NCBI RefSeq assembly: GCF_000003195.3
Contig: NC_012878.2
Span: 38,440,751 to 38,504,750, forward strand
Direction of reading: 5' to 3'
From: Sorghum bicolor
Lineage: Eukaryota > Streptophyta > Magnoliopsida > Poales > Poaceae
Length of the DNA: 64,000 bases
Position 1 is the stretch's first letter. Each line of letters begins with the position of its first letter. This document shows positions 11,954 to 24,238 of the stretch, in pieces. The notes under the pieces were generated by a model. That model was not told the origin of the DNA and did not search any database. It saw only the letters and a list, made by a program, of their open reading frames with translations. The position numbers and the translations under genes were made by a program.

Positions 11954-14343
11954 TCATGCAATAATCCAAATACTTGGGTAATACTTCTTTAAATATTTTC
12001 CATTTAATGCCTTGGGAAATTCGACTCCTTTGAGAGTTTCTAAAATATAAGCATTGCCGGGAGCATATCGATTTATCCGATAAGGACCTTCCCAATTAGG
12101 AGACCACTTTCCAAATTTTGAACTTTTAGTCCCAATCGGTAGAATTAATTTCCATACCAAATCCCCATCAGCAAACTCCTTGACTTTCACCTTTTTATCA
12201 TACCATCTAGCAACTCTCTTTTTATTTTCTTCTATGCTTATCAAAGTCTCAATCGATGCTCTGCCAATCCATCCAACTCATCTTTCATCAAAGTGGCATA
12301 GTCATCGACGGTTAGTTGATCTTGAGAAAACAACCATCTGGAACCAACTTTAATTTCCCATGGCAATACCACATCATGCCCATACACCAACTGATAAGGT
12401 GATACTTTGGTGGAACCATGACACGCCATCCGATATGACCATAAAGTTTCATTCAACAATGTATGCCATCTTCTAGGATTTTCTTCAACTTTCCATTTAA
12501 TAAGCTTAATAATTCCTTTGTTAGAAGCTTCGGCTTGTCCATTAGCTTGGGCATAATAAGGAGAAGAATTCAACACTTTAATTCCCATACCGATTGCAAA
12601 TTCATCAAACTCTCCCGATGTAAACATAGTACCCTGATCGGTAGTAATTGTCTGGAGAATACCAAATTGGTAAACAATATGCTCCTTTACAAAATTGATC
12701 ATATTAGCTGATGTCACTTCCTTCTAGGGAATAGCCTCAACCCATTTAGTGAAATAATCTGTGGCGACTAAAATAAATTTATGCCCTTTGCTTGATGGCG
12801 GATAAATTTGACCGATGAGATCAATGGCCCATCCCCAGAACGGCCATGGTTTAATAATAGGATTCATGGCCGATGCGGGCACTCTCTGAATATTGCCAAA
12901 CTTCTGACATCCTTGACATCACTTGAAATATTTAAAGCAATCTTCAAGTATAGTCGGCCAATAATATCCGTTTCTCCTAACCATCCATTTCATCTTGAAA
13001 GCCGATTGATGTGCTCCACATACTCCTTCATGAATTTCACCTATCAAGCTTCTAGCTTCATCATCACCTAAACACTTGAGCAAGACTCCATCTACCGTCC
13101 GATAATACAATTCTTCTTCAAGGAGTACATACTTTGTGGCTTGAAACCTAACACGCCTCTCAACTTTCTTGGATGGATCTTTTAAATAGTCAATAATTTC
13201 CTTTCTCCAATCATCGACACCGACTACCGATAATATGTCCAAGATGTGTTGAAATCCCAAGGCGTGTTGAGCTAATCGATTTGCTTCTTCATTATGCAAC
13301 CGAGGAATATGCTCTAATCGAAAATCTTTGAATTCCCTTAACGGTTGCATGGATCTTTCATAATAGGCTATCAAAACCTCACTCCAGCATTCATAGATTC
13401 CAATCAGCTGATTTATAACAAGCATAGAATCACCAAAAATATCAACAGCATCAGCATGGATCTCCTTCAATAATTCCAATCCTTTGATCAGAGCTTGGTA
13501 CTCAGCTTGATTATTTGTTGATGTGGCGACAATCGACAAAGAGAATTCATACTTCTTTCCCCGAGGGGAAATTAATACTATTCCAATCCCTACCCCCGGT
13601 CACATGTAGATCCATCAAAGAAGAGCGTCCAAGGAATGATTTCCAAAGCATTCGCTACTCCACAATGTTGAGTTACAAAATCAGTCATAATATGTCCTTT
13701 AATCGCTTTAGCCGATTCATAACGTAGATCAAATTCCGTTAATGCTAATATCCATTTACCGATTCTACCACTCATAATCGGCATTGATAACATATATCAG
13801 ACCACATCGTCCTTGCATATAACAGTGCATTCGGCCGATAGCAAGCAGTGTCTCAATTTGATGCACGAAAAATATAAGCATAAGCATAGTTTCTCAATTA
13901 CCGAATACCTAGTTTCAGCGTCCACCAATCTTCTACTTAGATAATAAATCACATGCTCCTTCCCTTCAAATTATTGAATTAGGGCTGAACCAATGACCAT
14001 CCCATCGGTAGACAAATATAATCTAAAGGGCTTTCCTTGTTGAGGTGGAATCAAAATGGGAGGACTTGTCAAATAATTCTTGATCTCATCCAATGCTAAC
14101 TGTTGCTCCTTTCCCCACACAAATTCTTGATCGGCTTTTAACTTAAGTAAAGGACTGAAAGCACGAATCTTACTAGACAAATTAGATATAAATCCCCTGA
14201 TGAAATTTATCTTACCGATCATTGATTGAAGCTCAGTTTTATTGGTTGGAGCAACTATCTTGTTGATGGCGTTAATTGATCTCCTACTAATTTCAATCCC
14301 CCTTTGATGCACCATAAAACCAAGAAATTGTCCTGCCAATACA
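11954..14343 (-). pseudogene. pol: B1 pol, 3' part: end of RT, two RNase H domains, integrase
   Basis: Homologous over its length to F pol. In sense order it shows the end of RT (GQFLGFMVHQRGIEISRRS), a first RNase H-like region (FRLYLSTDG), a second RNase H with LFFDGST and IFGDSMLVI, the integrase zinc region (HEGVCGAHQ, then a CxxC-like end that is interrupted), and the core with TTDQGTMF and YYAQANGQAEASNKG. The C-terminal part ends at a TGA-like stop near 11954. Several stops and frameshifts divide it (for example near 12718, 12918, 13600 and 13800-13970). It is separated from the rest of RT by the 8.4-kb insertion A2. Confidence 0.85.
14339..14343 (+). repeat. Left target-site duplication of A2 (ATACA)
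   Basis: ATACA directly precedes the 5' LTR and recurs at 22730-22734 directly after the 3' LTR. Five bases is the usual duplication length for Ty3/gypsy integrases. Confidence 0.95.
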
Positions 14344-15623
14344 TGTTGACGGTCCTTAATGCTCATATTTAACCATCAACTAATCATGGAAAAGGATCCA
14401 AATGCAATCAACACCTAGACTTAGGGTTTTATCTGATAGAATTCCACGAGTTTTGGTGTTTGTCTATTTCTGCAGGGGGTTATCAGGAAATATGGAGGAA
14501 AGGCCCACACGTCGGGTTTACATAGAGATATTAACGTGCCGTACAATTTTCTACCATCTAGAAGAGTCCAGAAGCCACGGGAGCGAACGGGAGACGTGAC
14601 GGGGCCGAGCACTGGGTGCCCGCCCTACCTTACTAGGCGCCCGCCCTCCCCCCTGGGCCAATTAGGGTGAAGCTCGGGGATCATGCTCCAGCGACCTAAT
14701 ACTTCAAGGAAAACCACACGATCAATGTCGGTTTGATCCGACGGCCTAGATTCATCTGAAAAGACTATATAAGCAAGGCCCCCTGGCCCCTGGAGAGCAT
14801 ACCTCTTCTACAGAATCAAAGCTAGGGTTTCAATTCTTCATCCATGTAGAGAGGATCCCTCTAGTTCTTCTAGTTCTACCTCTAGTTCATCTAGATCTAG
14901 TTCTAGTTCATCTAGTTCTAGTTCTAGTTCCTCTAGTTCTAGTTCTAGTTAGTTCTAGTTGTAATCTAGAAAATAGGGAGAGAGAAGAGGAGAGTGGAGG
15001 AGGAGCCGGATCTGTCGGATCTTCCTCAACATTGTACTTTTGCAGCAACTGGTTCGTTCTTCATCGTTCTCTAGGTTCTTCAATTCATAATCCTGAGTTC
15101 TTTAATTACTTTTATTTACATTCAAGTTATTTATTGGATTCCCGCTTGCATCAAGTGCTCTAATCTTTGCAACATTAGAGTAGTAATTAATAGATTAGAC
15201 GTGGTGTTTAGTCTTGCAATTACCTGGAATTGCACCCAATCCTGCGGATTGTTGTGGTAGCCTTAGGGTAGTGACAGCCCTAACGGTCGACGTATTCCAC
15301 CTCGTTCGGATCGGTGTTTGTAGGACCGTAGTCAGACCTTCCTAGCCCCCTTCTGATCTCTTTCTGTGGTTAGTGCTCTGATGTCCCGATATAAATAATC
15401 TTTGAAGTAATTCTTGATTCTTAGATCAACTAGAGAACTCTCAGGAAACTTCCTCTCTTCCCACCAAAAATAATTATATAGTTATCCTTGGGCGATCTTG
15501 GATCTTAATTAGTACACTCACGTTCCCTGTGAAAAATCGATACTCTGGAATACTCCCGGGTGAAGGCTACATCGGTATCCGTGCGCTTGCGGATTTTTCT
15601 GTTTGCGTTTAAAATACCCAACA
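14344..15623 (+). mobile_element. 5' LTR of A2
   Basis: TGTTGACGGTCC...AAAATACCCAACA. A TATA box (CTATATAAGC) lies near 14766. A CTAGTT-rich short tandem tract runs through about 14868-14960. Near the end is the GTGCGCTTGCGGAT block also found in the A1 LTR. Small reading frames inside it are duplicated in the 3' LTR only because the LTRs are duplicates. Confidence 0.95.
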
Positions 15624-15630
15624 AGCTTTC

Positions 15631-15648
15631 TGGCGCCGTTGCCGGGGA
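15631..15648 (+). promoter_or_regulatory. Primer binding site of A2 (tRNA-Asp type)
   Basis: TGGCGCCGTTGCCGGGGA starts 7 bases after the LTR. It is complementary to the 3' end of plant tRNA-Asp, the primer typical of Athila elements. Confidence 0.9.
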
Positions 15649-15740
15649 ACGGTAGCTGTGCTAGTTTCGAACCAAGTCGTCCGTGTATCCTTTTTCCTTT
15701 CCTTTTTACCACACTCACCTTACCATTTTCACCACACCAC

Positions 15741-16470
15741 ATGGATTTCACTCCTATTTATAAATTCTTTGCTCCAAAGGGCGAGTTATTAGAGCCACCA
15801 CCATCATCACATCCAATTCTTACAGATGGCTACGACCTCGGCCCTGATCTAATAGCCATGATTCAGGAGCAATCCTTCTCTGGGCAAGTAGATGAAGATC
15901 CATACACCCTCCTTAGAGAATTCGAGCAGTTGTGTTCTTGCCGATCTATTTCCGGCATGACACAAGAAACCCTTAAATGGAAGTTATTTCCGTTCTCCCT
16001 TTTGGGAAGAGCAAAAAAATGGTATGCTCATTCTGTAGGAGGCGTTAATGGAAGTTGGGATGAACTTCGAGACAACTTTTGTCTCGCTTTCTTCCCACTT
16101 TTTCGAATTGCTGACCTTAGAATTGAAATTCTTACATTCAAACAGAGAGAGAAGGAAACTTTAGGAGCAGCTTGGGCTAGGTTCACAAGCCTTACCAATT
16201 CCGGTCCAAACCTTTCTCTGCCTGACCATGTACTGTACTACAACTTTTATCGTGGTCTAAGCAAGGAGGCTGCTCTTCACCTCGACATTGCTTCAGGAGG
16301 CTCATTCACACACAAACTCACAGATGAGGGGAGAGCTATCCTAGAGAGAATCCTTGAAAATACCCCTTACACAGGCATTTATGAGAGTTTCCTGAAGAAG
16401 AAAAAGAAGTCGAGCCTGATCCTAAACCAAAAGATGAGGAACTTGCAACCGAGTTAGAAATTCCACCTGA
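15741..16470 (+). pseudogene. gag: A2 gag (frameshifted)
   Basis: The ATG at 15741 begins MDFTPIYKFF. A retrotransposon gag domain occupies roughly residues 45-215 (LKWKLFPFSLLGRAKKWY, then WDELRDNFCLAFFP). The frame is good to GIYESF near 16388. A missing base then moves the continuation into another frame, where the acidic linker PEEEKEVEPDPKP follows, while the original frame ends at 16457. I see no zinc knuckle. The product would be the capsid-like precursor of the virus-like particle. Confidence 0.85.
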
Positions 16471-17086
16471 CCCACCTATTAATTTGGTTATAGAGAAACC
16501 TCCTGATAAGGGAATGAAAAACCAACTAAGGGATGATGAACCACCACCTTTAGAGCATCCCTTTGAATTCGAGGAAGATCTTTTTGAAGATTATGGAAAC
16601 ACCTCGAATTTTCCTATCCAAACACGACCTCTAGCAAGGACCACTCAATCTGTTCTAAGAGTAGAATCTGTTGACATAGAACTCATCAAAAGCCTTTCGG
16701 CTATTCTGAGTTATGAATGGCTAACAGAAGCAGAGCTGTCTCCTGAGGTAGCTCGGATCATCACTCCTTCAACCATTCTTCTATGCCAAATTAGAAGGTC
16801 CGCTAGGAAGGTCCACTACAATCCATATGTTGGGATAAATGTTATTTCCAAGGAGTTAGCTGACACTCCTTATCCCAACGAGTCCATAACCCCATCTCAA
16901 AAACTTTTACAAAGTCCATCTAGGTTAATTTTAGAAAGCCATGGGGTATTAAGGGCAGTTCCTATTAGAATCAAGGACTCTGGAATATGTCTAGATTTTC
17001 ACATTTTTGACATACCGGAGATTCCTCTCTTGATTGGCAGACCAATCATGAAACTTCTACAGGAACAACCACACGAGGTCATTTAG
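16471..17086 (+). pseudogene. A2 gag tail and protease region
   Basis: An open segment from 16484, continuous in sense with gag after the frameshift. The C-terminal part looks like a retropepsin: an inner region ending FHIFDIPEIPLLIGRPI is the usual LIGRP motif of Athila proteases. The catalytic DTG-like triplet is not obvious. The frame ends at TAG 17084-17086, but a one-base shift near 17075 would continue into GHLDFKVGNSTIVVPLARS and on to RT. So a second single-base deletion is likely. Confidence 0.7.
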
Positions 17087-20000
17087 ACTTCAAGGTTGGC
17101 AATTCCACTATTGTTGTTCCTCTTGCTAGATCAATTAACACGATAGTGGAACCCAAACTTGACCTAGATCCTATTGAGGAGGTCTTAATGGTGACTCAAG
17201 AGGAGATGACCCAACCATTCTTTAATCATGAACACTTTGTTCAAGAAGAAGAAGAGTTGGTAGAACCCGTTGAGCTAGACAAAAATGAACTACCTTCACC
17301 TCCTTCGATAGAATTAAAACCTCTTCCTTCTGGCCTTAGATATGTCTTCTTGCACAACAACTCAAAAACTCCAGTAATTATCAGTGACAAGATTTCCAAT
17401 TATGAAACACAACAACTTGTCACTGTTCTTGAAAGGCATAGATCAGCATTTGGCTACTCACTTGAAGATCTCATAGGCATTAGTACCATTCTCTATACTC
17501 ATCGTATCCCTATTGATCCCAATTCTACACCTTCAAGGGAACCACAAAGGAGACTTAACAATGCTATGCGAGAGGTTGTTAAGAAAGAGGTCCTCAAACT
17601 CTATCGTGCTGGGATTATTTATCCTGTGCCACATAGTGAGTGGGTTAGCCCTGTCCAAGTAGTGCCAAAGAAAGGAGGAATGACGGTCGTTAGGAATGAG
17701 AAGAATGAACTCATCCCTCAACGAATTGTCACTGGGTGGCGTATGTGTATTGACTATCGAAAACTCAATAAGGCTACAAAGAAAGATCACTTTCCGTTAC
17801 CCTTCATTGATGAAATGTTGGAACGGCTTGCAAACCACTCTTTCTTTTGTTTCCTTGATGGTTATTCTGGATATCACTAAATCCCAATCCACCCAGATGA
17901 CCAAGAAAAGACTACCTTTACATGCCCATATGGAACTTATGCATACCGACGAATGTCGTTCGGATTGTGCAATGCTCCAGCTTCTTTCCAACGGTGCATG
18001 ATGTCTATTTTCTCGGACATGATTGAGAAGATCATGGAGCTTTTCATGGATGATTTTACCGTCTATGGCAAAACCTTCGATCATTGTTTGGAGAATTTAG
18101 ATAGAGTCTTGCAGCGATGTGAAGAAAAACACTTAATCCTGAACTGGGAGAAATGCCATTTTATGGTTCAGGAAGGAATAGTGCTAGGACATAAAGTGTC
18201 CGAACGTGGTATAGAGGTGGACAAAGCAAAGATTGAAGTTATTGAAAAACTTCCACCTCCCACGAATGTGAAAGGAATCCGTAGCTTTTTGGGACATGCA
18301 AGGTTCTATAGACGCTTTATCAAGAATTTCTCTCAAATTGCTAGACCCCTAACTAGTCTCCTAGCTAAGGATGCACCTTTCATCTTTAGTGATGAGTGTC
18401 ATGAATCTTTTCAAACTCTTAAGAAAGCACTCATCTCAGCCCCAATTATCCAACCACCTGATTGGAATCTTCCTTTTGAGATCATGTGTGATGCTAGCGA
18501 TTTTGCGGTTGGTGCCGTTTTAGGACAAACCAAGGATAAAATGCATTATGCCATATCCTACGCTAGCAAAACCTTGTCTGGACCACAGCTCAATTACACT
18601 ACAACTGAAAAAGAGCTTTTAGCTGTTGTCTTTGCTACAGACAAGTTTAGATCTTACTTAGTGGGGGCAAAGATAATCATCTATTCAGACCATGCTGCTC
18701 TCAAGTACCTCCTCACTAAGAAAGATGCTAAGCCTCGTCTAATTCGATGGATTCTTCTTCTCCAAGACTTTGACATAGAAATCCGAGATAGGAAGGGAGT
18801 TGAGAATTCCGTAGCCGACCACTTGTCTAGGCTTCAATATAAGGAAACACATGATGAGCTTCCCATAAATGACTACCTAAGGGATGACACCCTGCTTAAG
18901 ATAACACACGCAGATCCATGGTACGCAGACATCGTAAACTTTATAGTAAAAGGCTATGTCCCACCTGGTGCAAACAAAAGGAAGTTGCTTCACGATAGTC
19001 GTTTCCACCTTTGGGATGAGCCATATCTTTTTCGAGTCTGCGCTGATGGACTCTTGAGAAGGTGTGTTCCTATGGCTGAGGCTACTCAAATTATGGAAAG
19101 ATGCCATGCCTCGCCATATGGAGGACACTATGGAGCATTTCGGACACATGCTAAAATTTGGCAAAGTGGTTTTTTCTGGCCAACGATGTATGAAGATACA
19201 AAGGACTTTGTCAGGAGATGCCACCGGTGTCAAAAACATGGGAATATTAACTCACGAAATGAAATGCCTCTCACAAATAATCTTCAAGTAGAACTTTTCG
19301 ACGTATGGGGCATTGATTTCATGGGGCCATTCCCTATGTCCGGGAATTGTGAGTATATCTTAGTAGCTGTGGACAATGTGTCCAAATGGGTAGAAGCCCT
19401 ACCTTCTCGATCAGCTGCTTCAAAACATGCCAAGAGAATGTTCCATGAAGTAATCTTTCCTCGCTTTGGTATACCCCGGGTAGTTATAAGCGATGGAGGT
19501 TCCCACTTCATCGACAAAATCTTCCGGAAGTACCTAGCCGATCATGGAGTTCGACACAACGTCGCAACACCGTACCATCCTCAGACTAGCGGTCAAGCCG
19601 AAACATCTAACAAACAAATCAAAAATATTTTACAAAATACTGTATATGAGATGGGTAAGGGGTGGAAGGACAAACTTCCTGATGCACTTTGGGCATATAG
19701 AACTGCATTCAAAACACCCATAGGCATGTCACCTTATCAACTTGTATATGGAAAAACCTGTCATCTGCCTGTGGAAGTAGAGTTTAAGGCTCATTGGGCA
19801 CTCAAGAAATGGAACATGGATCTCCACCTCGCTAGTGAGAATCGTCTGATGCAACTATCTGAGCTAGAAGAATGGAGAGAGAAAGCCTACCACAATTCAA
19901 GGATCTATAAAGAGAGAATAAAACGATGGCATGATAAGAGAATCAAGCACAAGGAGTTTAAGTCTGGAGATAAGGTTCTACTATTCAATTCAAGAGTTAA

Positions 20001-20205
20001 GCTCTTTGGGCATGGTAAGCTACGAAGTAAGTGGGATGGACCATATAAGGTTATTGACACTTCAACTCATGGAGCCATTACCATCCAAGATGACATAGGT
20101 AACACTTTTAAGGTAAATGGTCAATGCTTGAAAATCTATCTTGAGCCACAAAACAACCTGGTAGAGGAACTTGATGTGATTGAGTTCATAGAATTCTCAT
20201 ATTAA
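17087..20205 (+). pseudogene. pol: A2 pol: RT, RNase H, integrase with one nonsense codon
   Basis: RT begins around 17560 (VVPKKGG, WRMCIDYRKLNKATKKDHFP) and carries the catalytic FMDDFTVYG near 18045. A TAA at 17878-17880 falls between GYSGYH and [13 protein letters not shown], where related elements have Gln (CAA), so it is a single C-to-T nonsense. From there the frame is open for 750 residues to 20205. RNase H follows ([17 protein letters not shown]). The integrase has an HHCC zinc region ([23 protein letters not shown]) and a core with [17 protein letters not shown] and [11 protein letters not shown], giving D, D and E. It ends with a GPY-like KWDGPYKV. There is one RNase H, unlike the B family, and no chromodomain. 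Confidence 0.92.
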
Positions 20206-21449
20206 GCTCTAGACAATTACCTAACCCTTAACATGCTCCACAAGTTTTGTTGTCTATTTGGGTTGTGCAGGATTTTGAGGCTTAAGAAGAGTGAGACCAA
20301 CTATGCAGGCCACAAGAGTGAACGACTATGTCAACATCCAGCTTGGGGGAGGCACCCCCACGTGTATCTAGATAAGTATTACTTTTCTTTCTTGGTTTTA
20401 TTTACTAGTATTCGGAAATAAAAAAATGCATAACCATGAAACCAAATAAAGTTTTTCTTTTGAGTAATATACAATAGTTTTGTGTAATCCTAAGTTTTAA
20501 ATAAAATAAAAAGAAAGTTTGATTCAAGTCTAGGTAATTGACAAACATGATATGAGAAGGTCTGAGCTACTATTTAACTTGTTCCAAGTTTTGCTAGAGT
20601 TCTGGAGATTTTATCTTTTGAAAATCTAAAAATTCATAAAAAAAATATATGAGATCATAATACCTAGAGTCTTATAAGATATAAATATTAAAACTGTGGG
20701 CACTTGCTTTGTTCAAGCCATTGTTAATTCTTATAGTTTTGGTTGAGAGAATTATCATGCTCCCAAGCTCAAGATCTTTTTGTTTTAAAAACATAAAAGA
20801 TTCACTCTTCCGAAGTATTATTGCGTTAGAGGCATGGGACTATGCAAAAATTTGATTCGAAAAAAAAAGAGTGAGACCAGAGGTAAAAATGGACAAGTGT
20901 CCGAAGTAGAATTAGGGGTACAAAGATACCCACCTGAGTGGAAAAAATGGACATGTGTCCGACAGTAGAATTAGGGGTACTTGCTGCCCACTTGAAAAAA
21001 AAAGAGACTGAAAAAAAAGAGAAAAAAAGAAAAATATGATAGCCCATGGTCCCTCTAATAAGCAATATGCCAGTAAGAGATGACAAACTTTTCAAAAAGG
21101 TCAAAGGTCTTGATCTAGGAGTATGACATTCTTCTCCCTTACTCCGAGCGTTGACATAGCAAAATGCAAAAAAAGTATGCTAAAACTTTTAGAGCTCTAC
21201 TTATATATCTTTTGAGAAGAAGGCAATGCCTCAGTTTCATTTTGCAGACTTATAAAAAAAACTCCAGAACAAAGGTAAGACAGAAGAACTTGAGACATAG
21301 TGCTTGACTTGATCATTCTATTTTTCTATCACTTAAGACCTTAGTAATAACTTAAAAAACCCTGTAGTAAGAGGCATAAAAGTAACCCCTGTTTTCTTGT
21401 TGATTTTAGTTTTGCTCAGGGACGAGCAAAGGTTAAGCTTGGGGGAGCT
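20206..21449 (+). other. 3' non-coding region and polypurine tract of A2
   Basis: No ORF worth calling. It contains a G-rich/C-rich pair near 20343-20360 and two tandem copies (about 20886-20943 and 20944-20992) of a unit with GGACA-AG/TG-TGTCC and AGTAGAATTAGGGGTA. Next is ATAGCCCATGGTCCCTC, and finally the polypurine tract AAGCTTGGGGGAGCT before the LTR. The same layout is found once each in A1 and C. Confidence 0.85.
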
Positions 21450-22729
21450 TGTTGACGGTCCTTAATGCTCACATTTAACCATCAACTAATCATGGAAAAG
21501 GATCCAAATGCAATCAACACCTAGACTTAGGGTTTTATCTGATAGAATTCCACGAGTTTTGGTGTTTGTCTATTTCTGCAGGGGGTTATCAGGAAATATG
21601 GAGGAAAGGCCCACACGTCGGGTTTACATAGAGATATTAACGTGCCGCACAATTTTCTACCATCTAGAAGAGTCCAGAAGCCACGGGAGCGAACGGGAGA
21701 CGTGACGGGGCCGAGCACTGGGCGCCCGCCCTACCTTACTGGGCGCCCGCCCTCCCCCCTGGGCCAATCAGGGTGAAGCTCGGGGATCATGCTCCACCGA
21801 CCTAATACTTCAAGGAAAACCACACGATCAATGTCGGTTTGATCCGATGGCCCAGATTCATCTGAAAAGACTATATAAGCAAGGCCCCCTGGCCCCTGGA
21901 GAGCATACCTCTTCTACAGAATCAAAGCTAGGGTTTCAATTCTTCATCCAAGTAGAGAGGATCCCTCTAGTTCTTCTAGTTCTACCTCTAGTTTATCTAG
22001 ATCTAGTTCTAGTTCATCTAGTTCTAGTTCTAGTTCCTCTAGTTCTAGTTCTAGTTAGTTCTAGTTGTAATCTAGAAAATAGGGAGAGAGAAGAGGAGAG
22101 CGGAGGAGGAGCCGGATCTGTCGGATCTTCCTCAACATTGTACTTTTGCAGCAACTGGTTCGTTCTTCATCGTTCTCCAGGTTCTTCAATTCATAATCCT
22201 GAGTTCTTTAATTACTTTTATTTACATTCAAGTTATTTATTGGATTCCCGCTTGCATCAAGTGCTCTAATCTTTACAACATTAGAGTAGTAATTAATAGA
22301 TTAGACGTGGTGTTTAGTCTTGCAATTACCTGGAATTGCACCCAATCCTGCGGATTGTTGTGGTAGCCTTAGGGTAGTGACAGCCCTAACGGTCGACGTA
22401 TTCCACCTCGTTCGGATCGGTGTTTGTAGGACCGTAGTCAGACCTTCCTAGCCTCCTTCTCATCTCTTTCTGTGGTTAGTGCTCTGATGTCCCGATATAA
22501 ATAATCTTTGAAGTAATTCTTGATTCTTAGATCAACTAGAGAACTCTCAGGAAACTTCCTCTCTTCCCACCAAAAATAATTATATAGTTATCCTTGGGCG
22601 ATCTTGGATCTTAATTAGTACACCCACGTTCCCTGTGGAAAATCGATACTCTGGAATACTCCCGGGTGAAGGCTACATCGGTATCCGTGCGCTTGCGGAT
22701 TTTTCTGTTTGCGTTTAAAATACCCAACA
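21450..22729 (+). mobile_element. 3' LTR of A2
   Basis: Same length and ends as the 5' LTR. It differs at scattered single bases, mostly transitions. The differences are spread evenly, so no gene conversion tract is obvious. Confidence 0.95.
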
Positions 22730-22734
22730 ATACA
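22730..22734 (+). repeat. Right target-site duplication of A2 (ATACA)
   Basis: Matches 14339-14343. Removing A2 and one copy rejoins the B1 RT between NPNKCA and GQFLGFMVHQRG. That join would still be out of frame by about two bases compared with F. Confidence 0.95.
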
Positions 22735-23573
22735 TCATGCACATTTATTAGGATTCATCTTTAAACCATGCTTCCTTGTGTATTCTAACACCTTTCGTAA
22801 ATCGGCTAGATGTTTTGTGAAATCTCCAGACTTAACCACCACATCATCAATATAGATTTCTACTATCTTGCCGATGAACTCGTGAAAGATGAAATTCATA
22901 GCCCTCTGATAAGTAGCACCAGCATTTTTCAAACCAAAGGTCATGACTATCTGTTCAAACAATCCAACATGACCAGGACATCTAAATGCAGTCTTGGGAA
23001 TATCTTCTTCAGAAATGAATATTTGATTGTAACCTACATTGCCATCCATAAAGCTAATAATCCGATGTCTAGCCGCAGCATCAACCAACAGATCAGCAAC
23101 TGACATTAGATAACCATCCAATGGCATAGCTTTATTGAGATTCCTAAATTCAATGCAGACACGAAGCTTGCTAGTCTACTTATAAACAGGGACAACATTA
23201 GAAATCCACTCGGCATACCGACATTGCCGAATAAATTTAGCTTCAATAAGTTTAGTTATTTCGGTCTTAATATCAGGAAGAATATTAGGATTGCATCGGC
23301 GTGCTGGCTGCTGATGCGGCCGAATCCTAGACTTAATAGGCAACCGATGTTTGACGATTGATCGATCTAAACCAGGCATCTCAGTATAATCTCAAGCAAA
23401 GCAATTTTATATTCTTTTAACAAATTGGTTAATTGTTGCTTACACTCTGAATCTAATTTAGCACTAACAAAAGTAGGCCTTGGGCTATCACCATTACCTA
23501 TATCTACCTCTACTAGATCATCAGCCGATGTAAACCCCTGACCTAACTTTCCATCATCGGTGAACCTATCCAT
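22735..23573 (-). pseudogene. pol: B1 pol, 5' part: start of pol and RT
   Basis: In sense it starts at the ATG of the TAATG junction (MDRFTDDGKLGQGFTSADD) and continues into RT with MDGNVGYNQIF and VEIYIDDVVVKSGDF, ending at NPNKCA where A2 is inserted. It is broken near 23380 and by a stop near 23176. Closest relative here is the F pol. Confidence 0.85.
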
Positions 23574-24238
23574 TAAAACTTTTCGTCAGAACCGACTGCT
23601 TGGATCGGTGGAATTTCATAATTGGCAACTTTGAGAAAATCCTTCTCCCAAACTTCTCCCGAAATGCATCTGGTCCTCTCATAAGTATCTGATTCTGCCG
23701 ATGCAATGACATATGAAGAATCTCCTGGGACAATTTCAATCTTGTGACCTACCCGTTGAACCAAGCATTGGTGCATCGTAGAAGGAATACAACAGTTGGC
23801 ATGAATCCAGTCTCTCCCCAACAGCAAATTGTATGTACCTTTTCGACTGATGACAAAGAAAGTCGTCGGCAAAGTCTTGCTGCCGATGGTCAACTCAACA
23901 CATACGGCCCCCTTGACTGGAAATATATTTCCTTCAAAATCTTTTAACATCATATCGGTCATGGTTAAATCTTGATCCCCTTTTCCAAGCTTCCAATAGA
24001 TTGTATACGACATGATGTTGATAGCGGCTCCACCATCAATGAGTATCTTGGTCATCGGTTGCCCATCAATCCTGCCTTTAACAAACAAAGCCTTGAGATG
24101 TTGCCTTTCATCATCAGAAGGCTTCTCAAACATAGCTGTCATCGGGTCAAGAGCCAACTGAGCTATTTGATCAGGAAATTCTACCTCATCATCATCATTA
24201 AAGGGTGCAAGAAATTTCATCGACAACATAAATACCAT
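23573..24238 (-). pseudogene. B1 protease region
   Basis: An open frame of 221 residues that aligns over its full length with the C-terminal end of F gag-pro. The active-site stretch reads KILIDGGAAINIM, a DGG form of the aspartic protease triplet, followed by the flap region (TTFFVISRKGTYNLLLGRDW). The stop overlaps the start of pol as TAATG. Upstream it is out of frame with the gag part. Confidence 0.8.

Larger units (their letters stand above)
14344..22729 (+). mobile_element. Element A2: complete Athila-clade Ty3/gypsy retrotransposon
   Basis: An 8386-bp element with two 1280-bp LTRs, tRNA-Asp-type PBS, gag, protease, RT, RNase H, integrase, long 3' non-coding region and polypurine tract, flanked by ATACA. 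Comparing the LTRs by eye I count roughly 17 differences (about 1.3%). At the commonly used grass rate of 1.3e-8 per site per year that is about half a million years. Coding is damaged by two frameshifts and one nonsense codon, so this copy is not autonomous. It sits in the RT of B1 in the opposite orientation. Confidence 0.95.

Noticed and set aside
14402..14599. Identical small ORFs at 14402 and 21508 as a duplicated gene
   Set aside because: They are the same place in the two LTRs of A2, and no protein features are present.
21847..22269. Plus-strand ORF of 140 codons with repeated LVLVLV
   Set aside because: It is a translation of the CTAGTT repeat in the A2 3' LTR. The copy in the 5' LTR is broken by point changes.
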